Shown here piece by piece: positions 1-6,177 of a DNA stretch of 8,184 nt. The translations under genes and the position numbers were made by a program. The stretch spans positions 7,944-16,127 of the forward strand of contig PACG01000155.1 of assembly GCA_002699335.1 (NCBI GenBank), in the 5' to 3' direction. This stretch comes from Candidatus Poribacteria bacterium. Lineage in GTDB: Bacteria; Poribacteria; WGA-4E; UBA9662. Under the pieces are notes generated by a model, which did no database searches, was not told the origin of the DNA, and saw only the letters and a program-made list of their open reading frames with translations. Position 1 is the stretch's first letter, and every line of letters starts with the position of its first letter.

Positions 1-257
1 GGGTCTTGGTGCCAACGTACAGGCACATTACCAAGATGATTGCCCAAGTTACTCCACAAGGAAATTGCAAAATGACCAGTAATGATATTCAACGATCTCT
101 CCGTCTGCTCGATTATGATTTCTATGACATTCGAGTCATCTACCCCAATCGCACTTCCACTCCTGCTCAACTTATTCACTCTATCCCTCATTCAGCAGAC
201 ATTGGTTTGATGTTGCAGTTGAGCCAACCCCAGCCTTTCCCAGTTTGGCGAGGGTGA
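1..257 (+). CDS. C-terminal part of an unidentified protein, running in from the left edge
   Basis: A reading frame (codons starting at base 3) is open from the window edge to a TGA at 255-257, about 84 residues. The true start lies outside the window; the TTG and GTG near base 6 have no visible ribosome site and are unlikely starts. The sequence has ordinary coding composition, with a stretch LLDYDFYDIRVIYPNRT and then IHSIP and DIGLMLQL. I do not recognise the family and see no motif that fixes a function. Its last 70 bases overlap head-on with the end of the membrane-protein gene on the other strand. The opposite strand is also open for over 50 codons across 1-180, so the choice of strand is a judgement from residue composition, not proof. 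Confidence 0.4.
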   Translation, partial: VLVPTYRHITKMIAQVTPQGNCKMTSNDIQRSLRLLDYDFYDIRVIYPNRTSTPAQLIHSIPHSADIGLMLQLSQPQPFPVWRG

Positions 258-2491
258 ATCACCTGGGTCAGCTGTTGATCGGTGATAGCAATTGAGTAAG
301 AGGTCGTCACGGGATGCTGATTAAGCGACAGATTCCGGACGTACCTCTTACCATTGGCGATTAGGTCAATTTTGCTGGGTTGTTCCTGGGTACAGTGAGT
401 TGAAGTAACAATGTATCGACCGTTAGGTAGATCGACCCGAAACACGCCGTCTTGATTGCTCCAAATTCCATGCAGGTCGGTTTCGCCCTGACGTTGGGCG
501 CAGGTAAACAATTGTCGTTTGGTCTCTGTCACCCAACCGTGTCCCTGGTCTTGATAATGGGTGTTGATATCCACTGAAATCCCCGACCCGCCCCCTTCCT
601 GAGTATGGCCAAAGTCAATCATTAAGCCTGTTGTTCCTTCTTGCCATAACCGAAAATCTGGCTCGTTCTTTTTTCTTCGGTAAAGTCGACTAGAGCCATT
701 TTGCTTCACCAGATTATACTCTTTTTTGGCGGTTTTTATTTCCTGTGCATGGGCATGCCGAACCACCAGATAATCGGCGGGAAGATTTCTCTGGCGAAAG
801 ACGGTCGGAAAGTGATCGGTGTCAGCTTCGTAGTTATTGAGGTAAGCTACGTCTTGGCCAATTGCCAAGTAGCACTCCAGATGACCAAATGGGTCAACAT
901 ATTTTGGTTTTTGACCAAAGGCCAAGGTAAAGCTATTCCATTCTCCAGGACAGTTTTCGATAATGCATCCCCCGGCACCGCTAGCAAGAATGGAATGAGC
1001 AGGAAGTGGTTCAGTGATTGGCATCACCTTCGTTAAGTCGGCATTCAACTTAGCGTAGGTCTGGCTATAGAGACCTAAATGCCAGAGGGAAAGAACTACG
1101 ATAACACTACCCAATGTTGTTCGCGCGTAGGACAACCACCTTTTTTTATCAATACTTTCCTCGTTTTTGCTGACCTGTTCTGTCAAATTGAACCGACAAC
1201 CACCAAGATTAAAGAATGGCAGCAGTACCAAAAATATGTAGAGATGGACCCGGTCATTGATCCATCCTCCACCATACTTTGACCACGGTAATTGGTAGTA
1301 CATTACCATTAGAATAATGGCCATTAGCAGGAATCCGTCTTCAGGTCTGATAAGTAAAGACCAAATTGGTTGTGTTGGCCTGTCTATTTTATCACTGATT
1401 CTGGTCTGAATTTTTTGCAAGCGCGTGAGCAAAGTAATAACCAAAGCCACGGCGAAAACAGCCAGTAGTAACTGACCTATGATGATATGATCGTCGCGGA
1501 AAGCAACCAGTGATTTCATTGACAAGAAATAGTCTGTCAGTTCCTCAAAACTGTGGTAGCGGCTGCTAGAACCACGACGCTCCAGGTAATAAGAAAACAT
1601 CAATAAATACAAAGGTAGCATCAAACCCAAAAAAGTAGCGATAGGTTTGAGGTAAGATTGAATGAAGTATTGGGGCCCACAACTTTCACCCTCTGCCCGA
1701 GTTAGGACGTAGTTAGCATACACATGTGAGTAGGTAAAAGAAAAAACAGCTAACACAGAAATCGTAATCATCAACAGAGCAAACGATTGGTAATGGGTGA
1801 AATAGGTCGCAACCAGTAGGATATAAACCACGGCTAATTGGGTCAGGGTTAGGTTATTCTGCCGGTGTAACCATTGACGGCGGCACCAATAACCCAAAGT
1901 AAAAAAGAAGAGACTAATACTGAGGGTAAAGTTATAAAATCCCATGTGCAACAAATAGTTGAAGGCGTAGATAAAGCCGACCAATCCCAGGAAATTCCCG
2001 CTAAATAGCAGCAGTTGAGGTTTCTTAGGGAAAATTTTTCTACTGCCTGTGGATTGAGTCGCCAGTGGGAGCGATCGCTCATTTGTTGTATGAAGGTGGG
2101 ACCAAACCACACTATTCAGAAAATAAAACAATGATAGAGGGATAAGGGTGATGCAAATAGTCAGTAATATTTTTTCACAGATCAACGGTGGAAAAAGGTA
2201 CATCAAGGCCAGCAAAATCAAGTGTGATGACCAATTGGGGAAAAGGGTCAAGCGAAGATCATAAACTTGTCTCAGCAGGTAGTTATCGGGATTGGGATAG
2301 GATTTAAGGATGTGGGCATTGTAGAGGTGACTTAGACCATCTTGGGAAGGGAAGTATTTGAAGCCCCAGATCGGCAGTAGATGGAGAAGCAGCAGAATGG
2401 CAATCAATAACTGAAACCCAATTTTAGGTGTCTGCGGTTTTGACCAGATTGTTTTCGACGATTTATGTGACGTGTTTGGCCGTAATTTCAC
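188..2491 (-). CDS. GT-C-like multi-pass membrane protein with C-terminal galactose-binding-like domain
   Basis: Intact, 767 residues. Residues 1-480 hold about 12 hydrophobic segments (for example 25-44, 87-125, 160-180, 217-256, 283-303, 338-355, 386-430, 459-475). After the first segment comes a non-cytoplasmic-type loop with FPSQDGLSHL (residues 47-56); an acidic residue in this first loop is typical of polyprenyl-phosphate-sugar-using GT-C glycosyltransferases. Residues 480-610 form a soluble region with paired cysteines (GGCIIENC, 507-514). Residues 620-765 resemble the beta-sandwich found in some secreted carbohydrate esterases and lyases: IDFGH near 625, GHGWV near 650, FRVDLPNGRYIV at 684-695, WGWLNCNI near 754. 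The likely role is transfer of sugar or another group to an extracytoplasmic glycan; the substrate is unknown. The start is GTG: an in-frame TAA lies 15 bp upstream and AAAGGA is 8 bp before the GTG. The family call is inference. Confidence 0.75.
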   Translation of the reverse strand: MKLRPNTSHKSSKTIWSKPQTPKIGFQLLIAILLLLHLLPIWGFKYFPSQDGLSHLYNAHILKSYPNPDNYLLRQVYDLRLTLFPNWSSHLILLALMYLFPPLICEKILLTICITLIPLSLFYFLNSVVWSHLHTTNERSLPLATQSTGSRKIFPKKPQLLLFSGNFLGLVGFIYAFNYLLHMGFYNFTLSISLFFFTLGYWCRRQWLHRQNNLTLTQLAVVYILLVATYFTHYQSFALLMITISVLAVFSFTYSHVYANYVLTRAEGESCGPQYFIQSYLKPIATFLGLMLPLYLLMFSYYLERRGSSSRYHSFEELTDYFLSMKSLVAFRDDHIIIGQLLLAVFAVALVITLLTRLQKIQTRISDKIDRPTQPIWSLLIRPEDGFLLMAIILMVMYYQLPWSKYGGGWINDRVHLYIFLVLLPFFNLGGCRFNLTEQVSKNEESIDKKRWLSYARTTLGSVIVVLSLWHLGLYSQTYAKLNADLTKVMPITEPLPAHSILASGAGGCIIENCPGEWNSFTLAFGQKPKYVDPFGHLECYLAIGQDVAYLNNYEADTDHFPTVFRQRNLPADYLVVRHAHAQEIKTAKKEYNLVKQNGSSRLYRRKKNEPDFRLWQEGTTGLMIDFGHTQEGGGSGISVDINTHYQDQGHGWVTETKRQLFTCAQRQGETDLHGIWSNQDGVFRVDLPNGRYIVTSTHCTQEQPSKIDLIANGKRYVRNLSLNQHPVTTSYSIAITDQQLTQVIHPRQTGKGWGWLNCNIKPMSAE

Positions 2492-2499
2492 CGCTAATA

Positions 2500-2505
2500 T
2501 CCTTT
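2500..2505 (-). promoter_or_regulatory. Ribosome binding site that fixes the GTG start of the membrane protein
   Basis: AAAGGA on the minus strand is followed by an 8-base gap and then GTG at 2491-2489. An in-frame TAA at 2506-2504 excludes any longer N-terminus, so GTG is the first usable start. Confidence 0.6.
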
Positions 2506-2597
2506 AGATAGTAGATGCCTTTGTTACCACTGATATGAAGCAGCTGAGTTCGACAGATGAGAACTTGCCGCCGCCGAGTATCCACATCATCTCTGTT

Positions 2598-2617
2598 AAA
2601 AACCGCACTTCGTGTGG
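2598..2617 (-). terminator. Weak candidate terminator after SUMF1 remnant copy 1
   Basis: Eight bases past the SUMF1 stop, the minus strand reads CCACAC-GAA-GTGCGG followed by five T. The six-pair stem has one A/C mismatch, so it is imperfect, but position and T-run suit a factor-independent terminator separating the remnant from the membrane-protein gene 107 bp further on. Confidence 0.3.
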
Positions 2618-2624
2618 CTCAGTG

Positions 2625-3367
2625 CTAATCGGCTCCTGACACACATCGAAACCCATAGCCGTTGGCCCTAGTAGACGGAGCGTTGTAGCCACGGTAAGCC
2701 ACGCGCTGGAAATACGTATTGAGGTTCCAAGATCCACCCCGCAACACCTTTTCGCGTCGGTCGCTGTCATACTAATCCTGACACCATTCAAAAGCGTTAC
2801 CTGTGATGTCATATAACCTATACCCATTAGGCTTGAAACTGCCTACTGGTGCGGCTTGTTTATCCTATTTGTTTTGCCACAAGTTCCACGATAGTTGGCA
2901 TAATCACTGGCCAAATTTTCACTGTTCCTCCAAGGATAGAGTTTGGCGTTCAACCCACCACGGGCAGCAAATTCCCACTCTTTCTCACTCGGTAACCTTT
3001 TGCCAGTCCATTTAGTGTAAGCTGTGGCATCATGCCAAGTGACATAAATCATCGGGTGATTATCGGAGGACGAAAACATATACATCTTTTTCCAATCAAT
3101 GGAGGCATGGGGTTTATAACCCGACGACTGAAGGAACTTCTTAAACTGACCGACAGCCACCTCATGGGCATCCATGAAAAAAGCATTACTCTTACTTTCA
3201 GTAATAGACGGATTAGCAGGAATTAGAACCATCTTGGCCCCATCTTTCTCCCAGACGATCTTCTTAGCCGTAACCCCTTTCAATTCCTTAGCATTCCCGA
3301 TAACCAACAGGGTTTCATCTTCGGCATGGACTAAAGAGGCCAACAACATCCAACTCAGTTTTCGCAT
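2625..3367 (-). pseudogene. SUMF1/FGE-sulfatase-domain protein, broken (copy 1)
   Basis: The N-terminal part is one frame from ATG 3367 (a second ATG sits just upstream at 3370; GGAGGA at 3378-3373). It has a hydrophobic leader ending in LVHA, then KKIVWEKDGAKMVLIPA, FMDAHEVAVGQF, HPMIYVTWHDATAYTKW, RLPSEKEWEFAARGG, YPW and NYRGT, all typical of the FGE-sulfatase (formylglycine-generating-enzyme-like) fold. After NYRGT one base is missing near 2870. In the next frame the family continues: [58 protein letters not shown] and a TAG at 2627-2625. In that frame TAG replaces expected tryptophans at 2867-2865 and 2774-2772. Two in-frame losses are also apparent: the GxFxMG block after IPA, and a stretch between YDSD and VLRGG. 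The two catalytic cysteines of true FGE are absent, so even the ancestor was probably not a sulfatase activator. Confidence 0.85.
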
Positions 3368-3392
3368 CATGCTCCTCCAATCGGTTTTTGCA

Positions 3393-3422
3393 ATTATAGC
3401 CAATTAGGTTTCAGGATGTAAG
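3393..3422 (-). promoter_or_regulatory. Sigma70-type promoter for SUMF1 copy 1
   Basis: On the minus strand CTTACA (3422-3417) and a perfect TATAAT (3398-3393) are 18 bp apart. Transcription would start near 3386, giving a leader under 20 bases before the start codon, with GGAGGA at 3378-3373. The promoter looks intact although the gene is not. Confidence 0.5.
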
Positions 3423-3446
3423 CCTCTGGGGCATTCCCACTTTTAC

Positions 3447-3610
3447 AATCTGAATATCTTGTGATATCATTTCTGAGTTACTTTCTCATTTAAGTAAATT
3501 TCTCCTGCATTGGAATGAAATTTTTGTCAGTGAAGAAAAGAGGAAAAAGGGAAATATCACCCTTGAAATCTGAATGTCTTATGGTATGACTATCTGAGTA
3601 AATTTCTCCT
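3447..3610. repeat. Imperfect direct repeats in AT-rich spacer
   Basis: AATCTGAATATCTTGTGATA begins at 3447 and a diverged copy AATCTGAATGTCTTATGGTA begins at 3567; both run on to CTGAGT. A linked element GTAAATTTCTCCT occurs once about 15 bp after the first copy (near 3493) and directly joined to the second (near 3598). The unit spacing is about 120 bp. No open frame covers the region on either strand; it looks like a decayed duplication. Confidence 0.5.
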
Positions 3611-3628
3611 TGAAATAACTTTCTCTAA

Positions 3629-3670
3629 CCCCCATTCCATTTCTTAGACTCCGAAGTGGAATGGGGGTTT
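3629..3670 (+). terminator. Long hairpin, possible terminator
   Basis: The arms CCCCCATTCCATTTC (3629-3643) and GAAGTGGAATGGGGG (3653-3667) pair over 15 positions with one G-T wobble around a 9-base loop, followed by TTTCTG on the plus strand. There is no recognisable plus-strand gene just upstream, so it may be the relic of one, a two-way terminator, or a small mobile inverted-repeat unit. Confidence 0.45.
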
Positions 3671-4007
3671 CTGTGAGTCGTGTACTTGCTTATGGGACTC
3701 TGAAACCTTTTCAGCTTGCGCATCTTGCCCCCCACACTCACACATTAGCCATGGTGAAACCCTTGTGCTCTAGCGGCAAGCCGTTACAAGCTAAAAACAG
3801 CAATTAGCCAAGATTGCAGGGCGGTCGCTACTGCAACGATTGAAGGCCGTATTCTTGGCCAATGAAGCAGAGGTGAAGGCCTCACCCAGTTCGTAGTCGT
3901 AGCCGTCGGATTGATGGACTATCTGAAAGTTTTTGTTCCATCAACGTTGCAATTTTGTCTTCGTTGGGATATATATGAACTGACGTCTGTTTTTTGCGGG
4001 AGCTTAG
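3671..4007. other. Stretch without a recognisable gene
   Basis: Both strands carry only short frames. The longest are a plus frame of about 35 codons at 3790-3895 and a minus frame of about 48 codons over roughly 3790-3940. Neither has a family signature, a start with a ribosome site, or matching neighbours. The end (3998-4010) holds the translation signals of the ankyrin remnant. Confidence 0.4.
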
Positions 4008-4294
4008 ATAGCGAAACAGCCTATTTTTTGGGTCCTAATTTTTCCCCTTATCGCCCTGGTAATTTCTTGTGCCCAATCTAATAACCCAGTTCAAGCCAAA
4101 ACCACTTCCACTTCAGCAACATCAGTGACATTGGACGAAGCTCAGGCCGCGGAGGTACCGCGCCGACAGCGCCGATTCACTTGGGCCGCCTGGGGCGGAG
4201 ACCTCGAAGCCGTCAAACAGCACTTGGCGGCTGTGGCACAGATGTGGATGCGAAGAATGTTGATGGCAATGTAGCGCCGTTGGCGAATCGTTAA
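4008..4294 (+). pseudogene. Ankyrin-repeat lipoprotein, broken N-terminal part
   Basis: GGGAG (3998-4002) is followed 5 bases later by ATA where ATG is expected, then AKQPIFWVLIFPLIALVISC: a short lipoprotein leader with a lipobox-like VISC. A low-complexity Thr/Ser linker follows (KTTSTSATSVT), then TWAAWGGDLEAVKQHLAA, the first half of an ankyrin repeat. The frame then runs out to TAG at 4272-4274. Skipping two bases (an extra TG or GT in GCTGTGGC near 4231) restores GTDVDAKNVDGN, the second half of the repeat, ending at TAA 4292-4294. Intact proteins of this kind go on through several repeats; here the gene stops after one and abuts a minus-strand remnant. No other start fits the leader, so loss of the start codon by G to A is likely. 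Origin as a poribacterial ankyrin lipoprotein is inferred from the repeat consensus. Confidence 0.7.
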
Positions 4295-4521
4295 CGTTCA
4301 AATACCGGTGTTTGCAGCCATGACATTCGGCGACAAAAAGCCAACGCCTGCACCGCAGACACTCCCCCGAGAAAATGCAGAAGTCCGGTGCCAGTGTAAG
4401 TCTTGGAGCTTTCAAACTCCACTTCATCGCCATCTGATATCGATGGCTCTTCCCAGTTGCCAACTTCAGGTGCTGACTGCAGCTTGAACTGGCAGTGTGG
4501 ACAGATTGTGCTACTCTCCAT
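4291..4521 (-). pseudogene. Small Cys-rich, zinc-ribbon-like protein, frameshifted
   Basis: ATG at 4521-4519 with AGGA about 10 bp upstream opens MESSTICPHCQFKL, an acidic middle (SISDGDEVEFESS) and then GTGLLHFLG. The original frame then reads into non-conserved sequence and stops at TAA 4293-4291. If one G is removed from the run of five (4364-4368), the text becomes GECLRCRRWLFVAECHGCKH plus RYLNVN, giving three C-x2-C pairs in total. That spacing is what a zinc ribbon needs, and it is the reason to treat this as a one-base frameshift. The restored frame continues antisense to the ankyrin remnant without a stop until about 4122, so the natural end has probably been lost. The function is unknown; an unusual intact small protein is the alternative. 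Confidence 0.5.
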
Positions 4522-4597
4522 CTGCGTCGTTCCTATGAGTGGATAAGTACTTGCTCAAAGTTTAGAGTAGAATAACATTTGACCTGTAAGGCCATTT

Positions 4598-4632
4598 GGC
4601 GCTTCCCCCGACAGATAGTCGGGGGAAGCGCC
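4598..4632. repeat. Perfect 15-bp inverted repeat
   Basis: GGCGCTTCCCCCGAC (4598-4612), loop AGATA, then GTCGGGGGAAGCGCC (4618-4632). Pairing is perfect and GC-rich. Neither side carries a T-run, so it is not a standard factor-independent terminator. It lies downstream of the truncated PhyH stump and upstream of the Cys-rich protein. It may stop or stabilise the dehydrogenase-PhyH transcript, or be a small mobile palindrome linked to the loss of the PhyH gene body. Confidence 0.7.
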
Positions 4633-4693
4633 TTCGATGTTGAGCCCGAATGGTTCCTTCATCAAGAACTCTGTTTCTCCGATAGGTGGCCGG

Positions 4694-4941
4694 CTATACG
4701 TCATGTGGAGGCAGTCCGGTTACAATCCGGGAGGTCCTTTCTTTTCTACCTCCACGGTCTAAAAAATAGGCCCGAATCTCGGCGATCTCCTCCGCGCTAA
4801 AAATATCAAACGGAAAGAGATAACCTTGATCATTATACTGATCAATCTGTGCTTTTGTCAGAAGTCGAGGATTTCGACGCCTAGCGGGAAAAACTTTTTC
4901 ACGCGGTCTAACTCTGGGAAGGCATCTGTTTGGATCGTCAT
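4694..4941 (-). pseudogene. Phytanoyl-CoA dioxygenase family (PhyH), N-terminal stump
   Basis: ATG 4941-4939 has a strong AAGGAGG 9 bp upstream and encodes MTIQTDAFPEL..., which stops at TGA 4860-4858. In the neighbouring frame conserved N-terminal PhyH text follows: FPARRRNPRLLTKAQIDQYN, DQGYLFPFDIFSAEEIAEIR, AYF. The join needs a one-base loss somewhere within the first 25 codons. After AYF the similarity ends, and the frame closes at TAG 4696-4694. Family members run about 250-300 residues and bind iron and 2-oxoglutarate through an HxD...H triad well downstream; that whole part is missing, so no activity is possible. The start lies 22 bp after the dehydrogenase stop on the same strand, so the two probably shared a transcript. 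Confidence 0.75.
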
Positions 4942-4963
4942 AGTATAGTTCCTCCTTCTGTTC

Positions 4964-5935
4964 TTATCCTAGTACTTCTGGATTAACAGGAGCTGGCGGC
5001 TTCTCACCCGTAATCACCGCAATCAAATTCTGCACCGCAAGTTCTCGCATAGCGCGGCGTGTCTCTTCGGTTGCTGTACCGATGTGAGGAAAACAAATAA
5101 TGTTTGGCAAAGTGAAAATGGGATCATCTTCCGCAGGCGGTTCTTCTTCGAGTACATCTAAAGCTGCCCCAGCAATTTGATTTGACTGAAGAGCTTTGGT
5201 CAAGGCTACTTGATCGATTAAAGGCCCACGAGCGGTATTGACCAGATAGGCAGTCGGCTTCATCAAATTCAATTCCGCATCCCCAATCATATGACGGGAG
5301 GATGCATCTAAGTTTGTGTGTAAACTGACAAAGTCTGCTTCGGCCAACAAATCATTCAAAGGACGATAATCACTTTCAGGAGCACTGGGATGGGGGGCAT
5401 CAAGCACATCGTACCACAAGGTACGCATTCCCAGGGCTTGCATGCGCCGTGTAACCTCTTGACCAATACGTCCAAAACCAATGACACCCAATATTTTACC
5501 TTGAATATCAGTTCCCAAAGGAGGAGTTTGTTCACGTCTGGCCCACCCACCGCTCTGAACATAGGACTCATATTCAAATAGTCGCAAGGCCAGCGAGAAT
5601 ATGGAAGCTATGGTCAGGTTAGCTACAGCCGCCGTCAACACCCCTGGCGTATGACAAACGGCGACACCATGCTTGGTTGCTGCGGGAATGTCGAAGGGGT
5701 CGTAGCCTACACTGGTCGTCGAAATAACCTTTAAGTTTGGGGCAGCATCAAAGAATTCAGTATCCGCCCGCACACGAGGTGTAAGCAATATGCCGTCAAC
5801 ATCTTTGACCGCTGCCAACAATTCTGCTCGTGGTGCGGTAATGATTAACTCGTCAATCTCGGCCACCGCCCGAATTTTCTCAATGAGATCATTTTCAATG
5901 GGGACATGGATGAGGACTTTGGGTTTGGTAGTCAT
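4964..5935 (-). CDS. D-2-hydroxyacid dehydrogenase, glyoxylate/hydroxypyruvate reductase type
   Basis: Intact, 323 residues, the normal family length. The NAD(P)-binding Rossmann motif is GFGRIG at residues 153-158. The catalytic set is present: Arg236 in NTARGPLID, Glu265 in DVLEEEP and His284 in FPHIGTAT. The substrate-side segments SVGYD (75-79) and HTPGVLTAAVANLT (95-108) fit glyoxylate/hydroxypyruvate reductases rather than phosphoglycerate dehydrogenase, and there is no C-terminal ACT domain. It would reduce a short 2-oxoacid such as glyoxylate or hydroxypyruvate to the 2-hydroxyacid in the cytoplasm; the exact substrate is inference. The usual Asp of the TADL helix is Asn here (VANL). 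ATG 5935-5933 is preceded by AAGGAG at 8 bp. The PhyH stump follows 22 bp after the TAA. A candidate promoter lies at 5988-6016. Confidence 0.93.
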   Translation of the reverse strand: MTTKPKVLIHVPIENDLIEKIRAVAEIDELIITAPRAELLAAVKDVDGILLTPRVRADTEFFDAAPNLKVISTTSVGYDPFDIPAATKHGVAVCHTPGVLTAAVANLTIASIFSLALRLFEYESYVQSGGWARREQTPPLGTDIQGKILGVIGFGRIGQEVTRRMQALGMRTLWYDVLDAPHPSAPESDYRPLNDLLAEADFVSLHTNLDASSRHMIGDAELNLMKPTAYLVNTARGPLIDQVALTKALQSNQIAGAALDVLEEEPPAEDDPIFTLPNIICFPHIGTATEETRRAMRELAVQNLIAVITGEKPPAPVNPEVLG

Positions 5936-5983
5936 TGATAATGCTCCTTACAGTGGGAATGGTGTCGTTGGGTCTGTAAAGCG

Positions 5984-6012
5984 TTCGATTTTACTATCTC
6001 GTGTGGTACAAT
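5984..6012 (+). promoter_or_regulatory. Candidate promoter for the purine nucleoside phosphorylase fragment
   Basis: TACAAT at 6007-6012 is a good -10 box; 17 bp upstream is TTCGAT (5984-5989), a poor -35 box. The start codon lies 43 bp downstream. It lies on top of the minus-strand promoter candidate. Confidence 0.35.
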
Positions 6013-6016
6013 CCAA
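5988..6016 (-). promoter_or_regulatory. Candidate promoter for the dehydrogenase
   Basis: On the minus strand TTGGAT (6016-6011) and TAAAAT (5993-5988) are exactly 17 bp apart. Transcription would begin near 5981, leaving a leader of about 45 bases before ATG 5935. Confidence 0.45.
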
Positions 6017-6054
6017 ACAATTAGGGGATCAAGGAGTCGAAGGAAATCCTACAG

Positions 6055-6177
6055 ATGTCAATCTGCGAACAGAGCCAAGAATCTATCAGCTTTATTCGAC
6101 AACAGTGTGACATTCAGCCACAGATTGCGCTGATTCTAGGATCAGCGCTGGGTGTCCTGCTGATGCCGCCGGGTTGA
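6055..6177 (+). pseudogene. Purine nucleoside phosphorylase, N-terminal stump
   Basis: ATG 6055 opens a 40-codon frame: ESISFIRQQCDIQPQIALIL followed by GSALGVL. This matches the start of trimeric purine nucleoside phosphorylases, where a helix is followed by a strand and the phosphate-binding loop written (I/L)LGSGLGxLAD. An AAGGAAA box lies about 8-9 bp before the start. After GVL the frame reads LMPPG and ends at TGA 6175-6177; adding one base would give the expected LAD, so a one-base loss is likely at about 6163. The remaining 220 or so residues of the enzyme are absent: the next DNA is the minus-strand SUMF1 remnant. The enzyme would split purine nucleosides with phosphate in salvage; the stump cannot. 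Confidence 0.7.

Noticed and set aside
2504..2827. A 107-residue minus-strand frame just before the membrane-protein gene
   Set aside because: It overlaps the C-terminal half of SUMF1 copy 1 in the wrong frame; the correct frame shows CQD, RGGSW and GFRCV blocks.
3790..3940. A minus-strand frame of about 48 codons as a small gene
   Set aside because: No start with a ribosome site, no recognised motif and a competing plus-strand frame of similar size; not supportable.
4700..4745. A possible tRNA T-arm (CCGGTTACAATCCGG) on the plus strand
   Set aside because: No matching acceptor, D or anticodon arms can be drawn, and the loop is not the usual TTCRANN. It is probably incidental sequence at the broken end of the PhyH remnant.
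4579..4800. A 73-residue plus-strand frame
   Set aside because: It is antisense to the PhyH stump and includes the perfect palindrome; no motif or ribosome site supports it.
6127..6148. An 8-bp inverted repeat (GCGCTGAT / ATCAGCGC) as a regulatory hairpin
   Set aside because: It lies inside conserved phosphorylase coding text (ALILGSAL) and is short; most likely incidental.
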